Source: G963677085 sp963677085
Lineage (GTDB): Bacteria > Planctomycetota > Planctomycetia > Pirellulales > Thermoguttaceae
NCBI GenBank assembly: GCA_963677085.2
Contig: CAXXFH010000003.1
Location: 496,001 to 560,000 of the forward strand
Direction of reading: 5' to 3'
DNA: 64,000 nt
Position 1 is the stretch's first letter, and the number at the start of each line of letters is the position of its first letter. The notes beneath the pieces were generated by a model, which was not told the DNA's origin, made no database searches, and saw nothing but the letters and a program-made list of their open reading frames with translations. A program made the translations under genes and the position numbers. Below are positions 1 to 12,000 of this stretch, piece after piece.

Positions 1-3000
1 TAGACGAATCGCCGCGATTAGAACTTTCATAATTGATGTCGCTCGACACGTCGGATTCCCTGGTTTTCGACCATTCACCACCTTGAGGCGCCCAGTATTC
101 AACGTGCTGCGATGAAAAGCTGCCGTTCTTCTCGATTGTCGTCTGGCGGTCGGAGGTGTCTGGCAGAGCACTACTGTAGGCTGCGAACTCCACATTCAAC
201 TCAGAGGAAAAAGCGGTATCTGATCCTGAATAGGAGTAATCGGAACCGCACTCGCTGTACGTGTACCCCGAACCCTTTGTTGACCATCGCCCGTTCGCGC
301 CTAGCGTACTGGTCGTATCGTAGTGGTGCGCGCGGGTATCGTATCCGCTTTCCGTAACGTCCTCATCTGCCAAATGACTCCATTGTATGCTGTAAACAGG
401 GTCGTTGTACTCTTCAAATCGATAATAGGATCCTTCTCCCGAGTACGACCAGTGTTCGTCGGCGTCTGAATAATAATCTCTGGTCACTGTCGGGGTATCC
501 CAAGTGCCGTTGGGATTGAGCGACGATTGGGTGGTATAGGTGGTGTCAGTGCGACTCTGGCCGTCTTCTTGGACCGTGCCATTGATCGTTCCTTCGCCAA
601 CACTGCGGGAGTAGCTGCCACTTCCCGAGTAGGACGAATGCTCCGACGTACCGTGCGACCGCGTGGTGTAGCTTTCGTCTTCGTCGTATACCCACGAGCT
701 GCCTTCCGTTCGATCGGCGAGGATAAGGTAGTCGTAGGAGGTGTGGTTGCCTCCGCCCTCGGAACGGGTGCCGTCGGTGATGTAGCCCGAGGTGTAGTCC
801 TCGCTGATCGAAAAGGACCAATCGGTGAAGCCGTTGCCGGAGGATTTTTTGTGGCGGCCGGCGATTTCCCAGGTGCCGTCGCTGGCGTCGAGTTCGTAGT
901 CGGTGGTGTAGCCGGTGTAGGCCTCGTCGCGGCCGCTTGCTTTGGCCGTACCGGTGTCGGTCCCGTCCGTGTAGTCGCCGCTGCCGGCATAGGAGTAGGT
1001 GGAGTTGGTGCTGGAGGTGATCCAGCCGGTGCCGCTGTAGCTCCAGTCGTCGCCGCTGACGGTGCCGGAACCGGAGTATTCGTGCGAAACGCCGCTACCC
1101 TGGGTTTGTTTCGAGGTGCCCGTGACCGACCAATTGGCGCCGCTGGCCGAATAGGGACTTTCGACGGTCCGCGACCACGACTCGTTGCCGTTGCCATTGG
1201 CCTCCGCACCGGTCGTCTTCCAGAGACCGGTCGTGGTGTTCAGGCCGTAGTATATTTTGTAATGCTCGAAGCCGTTTTCCTGACTAGTGTCGGTCGTGGT
1301 GGTGTCGCCCGATTGGGCGCTGGTGGTGTAGCCCCAGTGGCCGGAGCGGTCTTCCTTATACTCGGCCGTGCCACTGGCCAATTGCCAGGTGCCGCCATCG
1401 AACACATAGTCGACCGTGGAACTGTAAGAGGTGTTTTCGTAACCATTTTCGTCCTGGGAGCCGAGGCCGATCTCGTTGGAGTAGCTGCCGCTGCCGTTGT
1501 AGGAGTAGTGGCTGTTGCCGACGTCGGAGACGTGGCCCGAGCCGGACTCGGTCCAGTGGCCGTCCTGGTAGGTGGCGGTCGTCTCGTATTTGTACGTGGT
1601 GCTGTCAACGCCGTTGTTGGAGAAGGTGCCGGCCATGGCGTCGTCGGCGTCGGCGGGCCAGTAATTGCCGTCGCCGTTGTAATTCCAGGTCCATGTCCCG
1701 TCGCCCGAGGAGCTGCCGCTGCCGCCGGTGATTTGCCACGTGCCGCCGGAGAGCGAGTAGTCGGTGGTGTAGGAGTAGGACCAGGAATCGTTGCTCGTTA
1801 AGCTGGTCGTTTCCGAGTAGCTCCAGCCGACGCCCGAGTCGGAGTAGTCGTCGGTGTAGGAGTCCGACGTGCTGCCGCTGTCGCTCTTGGTGGTCGACGC
1901 GGTGCCCGTCACGATCCAGGTCCCGCTGCCGGAGTCCCAAGTGTAGGTGAGGTCGTAGTCGAAGGTCTGGTCGTCGCCGTCGCCGTAGTTGTAACCATCC
2001 ACGCTGACGCCGGGATACACGACCGCGGTACCGCCAATGGCTGAATGGGTACCAATGGGAACGGTGCCGGTGGAATTGTTGATGATCGTGTCGGTCGTGG
2101 CAATGGTTTGACTCCAGGCGCCCTCGTCCGCGGTGTCGACGACCGGGGCGTTGACCGTGGCGGTGAACGTGTAGTCGGAACCCGCCGCGTCGCCCGAGGC
2201 CTCAAAGGTGTAGCCGTAGGAGCCCGAGACGCTTGAGAAGTCGTCGCCGTCGACCGTGGTGTCGATGACGTAGCTTAAGGTGAATGTCTCGGTGTAGGTC
2301 CATTCGCCAGTTGCGTCGTTGAACGTTTCTACGAAATTCAGCGTCGACGAAGTGGTTTCGACGGACGCGTACTCGACACCGTCAACCTGCCACTGATGAT
2401 TCGTAGTCGAGGGGGTGATTGGGATCGTGCCCGAGTCGCTCTCGGGATCGGTCAGCGTGAACGTGGTCGTCGGGTCGACGACGAAGCCCGTGCTGAGCAT
2501 ATAGGTCGCGTTGCCGGCGGCCTGGGCGAGGCGGTCCTGCCGCGTGGTAGGCGAACCCATCGACTCTTCCCACCACGCTTGCATCCAACTGTCGCCGGTC
2601 CGGGCGGAGGTAGTGGGCGAGCTATTGAAGAGCGCCACGGAAACGCTGCCGCTGACGCCGTCGGCTGACGCAACGACCGTGGCCGGGACACAGGCGCCCG
2701 GCGCGGTGTACAACCCGTCGACGTCGATCGAGCCGGCGGTGGTGCTCCAACTGAACGTCGGCTGCGTGGCCATCGCGTTGCCAAACTGATCGAGACCCAC
2801 GGCCGTGAATTGTTGAGTGGAACCGATGTCCATACTCACCGACGACGGAGTGACGTCGATCGTGGTCAGCGTGGGCGCGATGGTGATCGCCACCGTGTCG
2901 GTAACCGACAGACCGCCGCCGTCGGTAATGGTAACCTGGAACTCGTAGTCGCCCAGGCTGGTGAAGGTGGCCACGGCCTGCTTGGCGGCGTTGGTGCCGT

Positions 3001-6000
3001 TTTCGCTGCCGTCGACGGTGAAGGTGGGATCGTCGGCCCCGCTGGGTTTGGAAAGGACCGCCCAGGTGTACGTCAAGTGCGATTCGTCGGCGTCGTCGGC
3101 ACCGAGCACGGAGAGGGCGGCCGTGGCGCTGGCCGGCACCTGCGTGGCCGCCGCGGCGGTCGACACCGTGGGGGCGTGGTTGGTGACCGCCACCGTACTA
3201 TTGAGAACCAGACTGCCGCAGGTGACGGTGACCGTGTCGCTGCCCGTGGCGTCGGGCGCGGTGTACAGTCCGCCCTCGTCGATCGTGCCCGAGGTGGCGG
3301 ACCAGGTGTACATCGAGGCGGACACCGGGTCGCCGAACTGGTCCGTGATGCCGGCGACGGTAAACTGCTGGGTGGCGCCGGCGTCGAGGCTGACGGTGTC
3401 GGGCGTAAGCGACATGCCGACCTGCGTGTCTTCCTCCGGAATCTGATCCACCGTGACGGCCACGCTACTGGTGGTCGAGAGGTTGTCTCCGTCGGTGATG
3501 GTGACGGTGAACCAATACGTGCCGGCCGCATCGACCGTGACCGTGGCGTTTTTGGCCGCATTCGTGCCGTTGGCACTGTAGGAGATCGTCTCGGCACCCG
3601 GGGCCAGCATCGTGGCCGCCCAGGTGTAAGTCAGATTTCCTTCGCCGCCGTCATCGGCACCCAGGACCGACAGCGCGGCGGTCCCTGTTGCGGAATCCAC
3701 AATGGCCGCCGCTGCCGTGGCCACGGTGGGGGAACCGTCCACAGCTACATCATCCGTCGTCGCCGTGGCCGTGTTCGACGGCACGGTCGAGTCGCCGAGG
3801 TGGTTGAACGCCGTTGCGCGGAAGTAGTACAACGTGTCGGGATCCAAGTCGGTCAGGGTCCAACTCGTGCAGTTGGGCTGCGTGGTGGCGACCTCCGTAA
3901 AGTTGGTCCCGTCGGTGGACTGCCAGATCCTGAAACCGGCCTCGTTGTTGGAGTTGTCTACCCAGGCCAACGCCATCTGCACGGTATCAGCAACGGGCGT
4001 TGCGGTGAGGCTCGTGGGAGCATCCGAGACGGCTATGGCTTCCGTCGTCGTTGCGCTGGCTGTGGCCGAATACTCGGAAGTTCCCGCGTCGTTGTAGGCC
4101 CGGACTCGGAAGTAATACGTGTTGTTTGGTGCCAGATTGTCGACGACGAATTCGGAGTCCCAGGTTGTGGCCACCTCGGTGAACTCTTCCCCGTCGGTCG
4201 ACTGTTCGACGCGGAACCCGTACTGGCCCATTTCGCCGGCAGTCCAGTCGAGGCTGATTTCCTCGGTCGACACGGCGGTCGCGGTCAGACCGGTGGGCGT
4301 TTCGGGCGTTGTCAGCACTTGGATTTCGTCGGTGTACGCAGACTGGCCAACCGCGTTGGTGGCGGCGATGCGGAAGGTATACTCCGTGTTGGCGTCAAGC
4401 CCGGTTACGGTAGCGCTGGTGCCGTCGGCCCCCAGGGTCCAGGTCGCCTCGATGAACTGCTCGGCGAGGCCGGCAACGGCCTCGGCACTCAGGGCTTGGT
4501 TGTAGATGCGGGTGTCGTCGATCTTGCCATCGAACGCGTAGGAATACCCGGCGTTTAAGGTGCCGAGCGTGAGGTTCGAAGCGTAGTTGGGAATGGCGCT
4601 GCTCGTCTCGGCGGCGACCGTGTCGAGCACCCCGTCGACGTAGAGCTTCACCCGTTCCGCTTCCGGCGAAGAGCCGTCGTAGGTGACGGCGATATGGTAC
4701 CAGCGGCCGGTCTGGAAGACGGTACTGCTGGCGAACGAGTCACTGGAACCGTCGATTTCCACAGACAGCTTGTTGTCGGCCGAGAAATAGAGGCTGTAGG
4801 CTTGATTGTCGTCCACCCCCACGCGTTTGGAGACGATGCCGCGGTCCTGGCCGTCGAGCGTGTCGGCGTAGATCCACGTGCTGATGGTCAGCTGGCTGGT
4901 GTCGTCAAGCAGGTCGGAGTCGGCCACTTCGATATACTGGTCGTTGCCATCTAAGTCGATTGCACCATCGAACTTCCCGGCGGTGGTCCATTGGGCGCCG
5001 TTGGTGAGCGTGCCCGTCAGGGAATAGGACGAAGTGCTGTAGGCATTGGCACCCATGGTTTCGTTGAGTTCCCACCGCGCTACGTGATCCTCAGGCTGCG
5101 TTAAAAGCTCGATGAGGAAGTCGTCGTGCTCGGATGTGGCATCGATGCTCCACGACAGGTCGACCTCGTTCGCCGCCACGGCGGTCGCGGCCAGATCGGT
5201 GGGCGCGAGAGGAAGATTCGCCTCCGTGGTGGCGGTGACAGCGTCGGACGGGGCCGTGCCGATGTCGTTGTACGCGGCAACCCGGAGCCAATACTGGGTG
5301 TCCGGATCCAAGCCGGTGACCGAACAGCTCGTGGCATCCGCATCGGCCCAGCCGGCGAAGACGAAGGTCGTGCCATCGGTGGACTTCTCGATCACGAAGC
5401 CCAGTTCGCTGGCGGCGTTGTCCGTCCAGGCCAGGTCCACCTGGGTATTGGAGACAACCTCGGTTACGGAAAGGCCCGTTGCCGCGTAGGGGATTCCATT
5501 GTGGATCACGAAGCTCTGCACGTCGCTGCCGCCGTCGTCGTCGCTTATCGTCACCACGACCGTGTAGATGCCCGCCTCGGCATAGGTGTGGCTGCCGTCG
5601 AACGAGCCCTCGGTCAGCACGCCGGCCTCGCCCGTGACATCGATGGTGGGGCTGCCGGTCGTTGGTGTCGTATTATCGCCCCAATCGATGCTATAGGAAA
5701 AGGTTTCCACGGTTGCCGGACTGCCCGTCGCAAAGTCGAAGCCAGGATCGGTGAACACGGCCAGGTTCGTCAGGCTGAAGCTCTGTCCCTCGTAGACCAC
5801 CTGGTCGTCGACGACGGTCAACGTCGGGGCGACGTTCTCCACGACAACGGGCCGCCCGGGACCGGCGTGGTAACGGGCCAGCGCCACGTTCGACGCTCCG
5901 TCGCTGCCGGCCACCAGAATCCGGCCGTCCGGCAGAATGGCCAGGGCGTTGGCGCGTTCGGAGGTGCTGCCGAAATCGGTGGTCAGCTTGCCACTGGTGC

Positions 6001-9000
6001 CAAACGTCGTGTCCAGCGTGCCGTTTTCCTCATAACGCGACATGGCGAAGTTGTCGCCGCCGGTGGCTTCGTTCGTGTACCCGGCGACGACGATCTTGCC
6101 GTCCGCCTGAATCGCCAGCGCGTAGGCGTAGTTCTCGTTGCCGCCGAAGTCGGTGGTGAGCATGCCGTCGGCATCGAACGTCGTATCCAGCGAGCCGTTC
6201 TCCTCGTAACGTGCCAGGGCGAAGTCTACTCCGCCCAGACCATCTTCCGCACGCCCGGCAACGACGATCTTGCCATCCTGCTGGATTGCCACGGCATAGG
6301 CCCGGTCACCGGAGCCGGCGAAGTCGGTGGTCAGCATCCCGTCGGCATCGAACGACCCGTCGAGGGCGCCGTCCTTTTCGTAGCGGACCAGGGCGAAGTT
6401 GTCGCCGCCGGCCGTCTCGTTGGCGTAGCCGGCCACGACGATCTTGTCGTCCGGCTGGATCGCCAGGGCATAGGCGCGATCCGCCCCCGCGGCGAAGTCG
6501 GTGATCCGCGTGCCGTCGGTGCCGAAGTCCGTGTCCAACTCGCCATACGCGTCGAAGCGGGCCAGGGCGAAGTTGGATTGTCCCGCGGTGGGAACGGCAT
6601 AACCGGCGACGACGATCTTGCCGTCCGACTGCAGGGCCACCGACCAGGCGCCGTCGTCCTCGCCGTCGAAGTCGAGGATGAGCTTGCCTTCGGTACCGAA
6701 GTCGGTATCGAGGTCGCCGTAGGCGTCGTAGCGGGCCATCGCGAAGTCGGATTGGCCTGCGCTGTCGTAGGCGTAGCCGGCCACGAGGATCTTGCCGTCC
6801 GGCTGGACGATCACGGCGTTGATCACGTCGTTGCCGCCCGCGAAATCGAGAACGACCGTGCCGGTGCCGCCAAACGTCGTGTCCACACTGCCGTCCGCTT
6901 CGTAGCGGGTCAGCGCGAAGTCATAGCCATTCGTTCCGGTCTGATAACCCCCGACGAGAAACTTCCCGTCCGCCTGCACGGCCAGGGCGTTGGCTTCGCC
7001 CAGCGCCGTGGCGAGTATCCCCTCGTCGCCGAAACTCGTGTCCAATTCGCCCGGCCGGCCGCCGGTGGGCAAAAAGGCGTCGTAGCTTCGCGTCCCATCA
7101 CTGGCGGTAGCCGTAATCAGGTACGAGGCGTCGCCGTCGGCGTAGGTGTGCTCGGCCGAGGAGGGATCACCCGTGAGAGTGTCCGTGGTGCCGTCACCCC
7201 AGTCGATCGTCCACTCGGTGATCGTCAGACTGCCCGAATCGAGCATGAGTTCATAGGGAGAACCTTCCGCGATGCTCGCCGGGCCGTCGATCGTCACGCC
7301 CAACAGGGCCTCGACCGCCAACGGTGCGGCCGCGTGGTCGCCGTCGTCATCGGTGGCGGTAACGGTAATCTCGTAATTGCCGACCGCGGTGTAGTAGTGA
7401 CCTACGCTGGTGGTCTGCCCCGTTACGACCTCCTCCGCCGTGTTGTCACCCCAATTGATCCTCCACTGACTGATCGTGTCGTCACCCGGGTCGGTCGCTC
7501 CGAGGCTCAGTGTGTATTGCTCACCCACGACGGAAATCGCCCCGCCCGTGACATCGAGTATGGGAACCACGTTGTCGACCGTCAGCGCGAAGGTGACCTG
7601 CGTCTGAGCGGAATCGCTGTCGGTGGCGGTGATCGTGACCGTTTGGGAAGCGTCGGGGCCGTCGGCCGGTGTGTAGCTCCAACTCCACGTACCGTCGCCG
7701 TTGTCGGTGACCGCCCCCACCGAGGCAGTGAGCGTGACCGTGTCGTCGCCCACATCACCAAAACTTCCCGAATTGGTGGCTTGGCTGCCTTCGTCGATCG
7801 TTACCGTGGTGCTGTCCACCGTGAGCGACGGGGTGACGTTGTCGACGACGAGTGCGAAGGTGACCTCGGTGTAGGCCGAGTCGCTGTCGGTGGCGGTGAT
7901 CGTGACGGTCTGGGAATGGTCGGGGCCGTCGGCCGGCGTGTAGCTCCAACTCCACGTACCGTCGCCGTTGTCGGTGACCGTACCGACCGAGGCGGTGAGC
8001 GTGACGGTAGCACTGTCCACGTCGCCGAAGGTGCCCGCGTTGGTCACTTCCGTGCCTTCGTCCGTCGTCACCGTAGCGTTCGTCACCGTCAGCGACGGCG
8101 GATCGTTGACCGGCGTGATAGCGACATCCCGCGTCACGATATTGGAATCGAGCTCGCCATCGTTGACCGTGAAACTAACCGTCCGGGTGCTCGGGTCGGG
8201 GTCGTCCGAGGTGTTTTCGTAGGTCACACTCCGCAGCGCGGCTTGGTATTCGGCCACGGTTGCCGAGCCGCTGAGCGAAAGGGTGCCTGTGGTCGAATTC
8301 CAACTGCCGGTGATCGTGGCCGTGTTGGTAAAGGCCAGCACGTCCTCGCCGCTTTGGAAATTGCCGGTGATCTGAATCGTGGCCGACTCAAGATGCGTGT
8401 CGTCTTCGTCCTCCACCGTCAACTGCCCGGTCAGCGCCAACGGACTTTGGTTTTCCGTGTAGGACAGTGCCGCAGTCTCGATGGCGTCCAGTACGGGCTC
8501 TTCGTGGATGTCGATGACCGTGATGGCCACCGCGGCCGTGTCGTTCTGCACGGGCGAACCGTTGTCGGTCACTCGGACCGTAAGCGAGTACGACGAAGTG
8601 GCCTCGTAATCCAAAGCGTCTTGGTCGGCGACGGTGATCTGGCCGGTGGACGGATTGATGGCGAAGGCGCGATCTTCATTGCCGGCGGTGATTTCGTAAG
8701 TCAGCGTTTGCGCCGGAATGTCCTCATCCGTTGCGGTGATCTGGCCGACGAAGGTGCCCACCGCGGAGTTCTCGGCGATCGAAAAGCTGTAGGGTTCGTT
8801 CTGGAAGACGGGTGCATCGTTCACGGCCGTGACCGTAATCGTCGCCGTGTCAGCGACCGAACTGAAGGCCGTGGTGCCGCCGGTCGATGTCGTGTTGGCC
8901 GTCTGCCCCGCCGTGCCGGTGGTTTGGTCCCACGCTCGGAAGGTGAAACTGGCCGAGCCGTTGTAGTTGGCGTCGGGAACGAAGCGGATTTTGTCCGCGG

Positions 9001-12000
9001 CGCTCAACAACCGCGAGGCGGCCGTGGTAGCGGTAAACGTGGTCCACGTACTTGTTCCCGACAACTGGTACTGCCAGTCGCCATTGGCGTTGTCCACCGA
9101 CGTAATCGCGATCGCCTCGGGGGCCGGGGTGACGTCGGGGTCGGTGATCGAGCCGTTGACCACGATCGAGGCCACCGTGTTGCCCGCCGGGCTAGTGGTG
9201 TCCTCGTCGATCGTTGTCAACACGGGCGAGTACGCCGCGTTCAAGACGGGCGCGTCCGGCTGAGCCGTGACCGTAATCGTCGCCGTGTCGGCGACCGAAC
9301 TGAAGGCCGTGGTGCCGCCGGTCGATGTCGTGTTGGCCGTCTGCCCCGCCGTGCCGGTCGTCTGGTCCCATGCCCTAAACGTGAAGTTGGCCGAGCCGTT
9401 GAAATTGGCGTTGGGGACGAAGCGGACCTTGTCGTTGGCGCTCAACAGCCGTGAGGCGGCCGTGGTAGCGGTAAACGTCGTCCACGTGCTCGTGCCCGAC
9501 AACTGGTACTGCCAGTCGCCATTGGCGTTGTCCACCGCGGTGATCGCGATCGCCTCGGGGGCCGGGGTGACGTCGGGGTCGGTGATCGAGCCGTTGACCA
9601 CGATCGAGGCCACCGTGTTGCCCGCCGGGCTAGTGGTGTCCTCGTCGATCGTTGTCAACACGGGCGAGTACGCCGCGTTCAAGACGGGCGCGTCCGGCTG
9701 AGCCGTGACCGTAATCGTCGCCGTGTCAGCGACCGAACTGAAGGCCGTGGTGCCGCCGGTCGACGTCGTGTTGGCCGTCTGCCCCGCCGTGCCGGTGGTT
9801 TGGTCCCATGCCCTAAACGTGAAGTTGGCCGAGCCGTTGAAATTGGCGTCGGGGACGAAGCGAACCTTGTCGTTGGCGCTCAACAGCCGTGAGGCGGCCG
9901 TGGTAGCGGTAAACGTGGTCCACGTACTTGTTCCCGACAACTGGTACTGCCAGTCGCCATTGGCGTTGTCCACCGACGTAATCGCGATCGCCTCGGGGGC
10001 CGGGGTGACGTCGGGGTCGGTGATCGAGCCATCGACGACGATCGAAGCCACCGTGTTGCCCGCCGGGCTAGTGGTGTCCTCGTCGATCGTTGTCAACACG
10101 GGCGAGTACGCCGCGTTCAAGACGGGTGCGTCGTTCACCGCATTGACAGTGATATATGCCGAATCGTAAGTCGCGCTGAAGGCCGTGGTGCCGCCGGTCG
10201 ACGTCGTGTTGGCGGTTTGACCGTGTGTACCAGTGGTTTGGTCCCACGCCCGGAAGGTGAAACGGGTGGAACCGTTGTAGTCGGGATCGGGTACGAAGCG
10301 GACCCTGTCGGTGGCATTCAACAGCCGCGAGTACCTCGTGGAGGCGGTGAACGTTGTCCAGGTGCTCGTGCCGGCCAATTGGTATTGCCAGTCACCGTAG
10401 GTGCTTGCCACCCAAGTGATGGCGATCGCTTCCGGGACCGTCGTCACATCGACGTCGGTGATCGAGCCGTTGGCCACGATCTCGGCCACCGTGTTGCCCG
10501 CTGGGCTGGTGATGTCTTCGTTGATCGACGTCAACACGGGCGAGTACGCCGCGTTCAAGACGGGCGCATCGTTGACCGCCGCCACCGAGACACCAAAACT
10601 TCGATAGACGCGGTCGCTGCCTTGCACGCCGCGGACGGCGATGGTGGCGTTGCCGTATTGGTTGTTTTGGTAGTCGAGCGTCACCTGGGCGCCGCTGTAG
10701 CTGGGGGCGACCAGCGTCGGGTTGCTGTTGTAGGCCGTTTGGAAGGTGGGGCTCGTGAAGGTGCCCGTGAGGTTGAAGACGTCGTTGGCGTCGTCCTCCA
10801 AGGCACTGACATTGGCGATTGCGTTCAGCGCCATCGTGCCCACGCCCGCCTTGCTTGCCTGGACGTAGTCGAAGTCGTTGGCCACGAAGCTGCGTGTGGT
10901 GTTTTGCCACTCGACCCAGTTGTCGCCGCCCGACCAACCGTCGGTGATGCTGGCCGTGGCGTCGTTGCCCCAGAGTTGCGCCGTGTCGGTGCCGCCGGTG
11001 GCGTAGGCGTTGACCTGCTCGAACTTCTTGGCCCGGTTGTAGTAGCCCGTGCCGAGAAGGGCACCATCGTCGAGTGCGGTGCTGCCGTCTTGATACAGTC
11101 GGGCGACGAACGTGTCGTTGCCCGAGGTGTCGTAGAGGTTCGCCACGTCGACGCCACCGTCCTCCGCTGTACCAAAAGCATGAACGGCATCGAAGCTCTC
11201 GGCCTTGACGTCCCACGTCTCCGTGCCCGAGGACATCGCGGTTACGCTGGACAACTGCACGTCTTGCACGGCGAGCAGCGAGTCGCTTGGGAATTCGCGC
11301 GCAAGTTGACCAGTAAGCGATTCGCTGTCACTCTCCGTGGTGGTTTTTTTAGTAGCCGCCGCAGCGAGTTCCTTCGGGCTCTTCTCGAAAAAGTCCTGCG
11401 GATCGAGCGTGCGACCGTTGAACTTCGTCTCCAGCGACTTGAGGTAATCCTTCCAACTCTCGAAGGCGATCTTCCAGAGCCGCTCCGCGTCGTCCAGTTT
11501 TTTGTCGCTGGCAGACGAGCTTTCCTTCGTGGCGGCCGTTGCCGTAAGGGCAGCCTCAGCGGTGGCGAGTTCGACGCCGGTCGGCACCGTCGTCACCGCC
11601 GACATGGCCATCATCGTGCCTGCCGAGTAGTTGAAGTCGATCGTGGCGTAGGTGCTGTAGGCTTCGAAAAGATCCGGGTCGGTGGAATCGTAGAAGTTTG
11701 CGACGTCGTTGCCCGAGGTGGCGGTGAGTGTTGCCGTCTCGAAGTACTTGCCGCGGTTGTAGAAATTGGTGCCCGTGAGAATCGCATCGACCGAGGTGAC
11801 ATAACCCGTGTCGTCGCCCGAGGAATCACGCAGGACGGCCGTATCATCGCCACCGGCGGTAGCGTAGGCATTGACGCTCTCGAAATCATGGGCTGTATAG
11901 ACTTGCTCGCTCGACACACCGTCATCCCGGATCGAAAGCGTGGCTTCCGTGGCTTCCGCGGTGAACGTGTCGGTGCCCGTGGAATCATACAGCTTGGCCG

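Noticed and set aside
527..4558. Long plus-strand frames at 527-1801 and 2810-4558
   Set aside because: Also shadows of the giant minus-strand gene, whose frame stays open throughout with recognisable domains.
5126..9454. 1,442-codon open frame on the plus strand
   Set aside because: Antisense to the giant gene; no domains, composition follows the opposite strand's repetitive GC-rich codons.
8831..10582. CRISPR-like periodic repeats
   Set aside because: Units are 438 bp, coding and without spacers.
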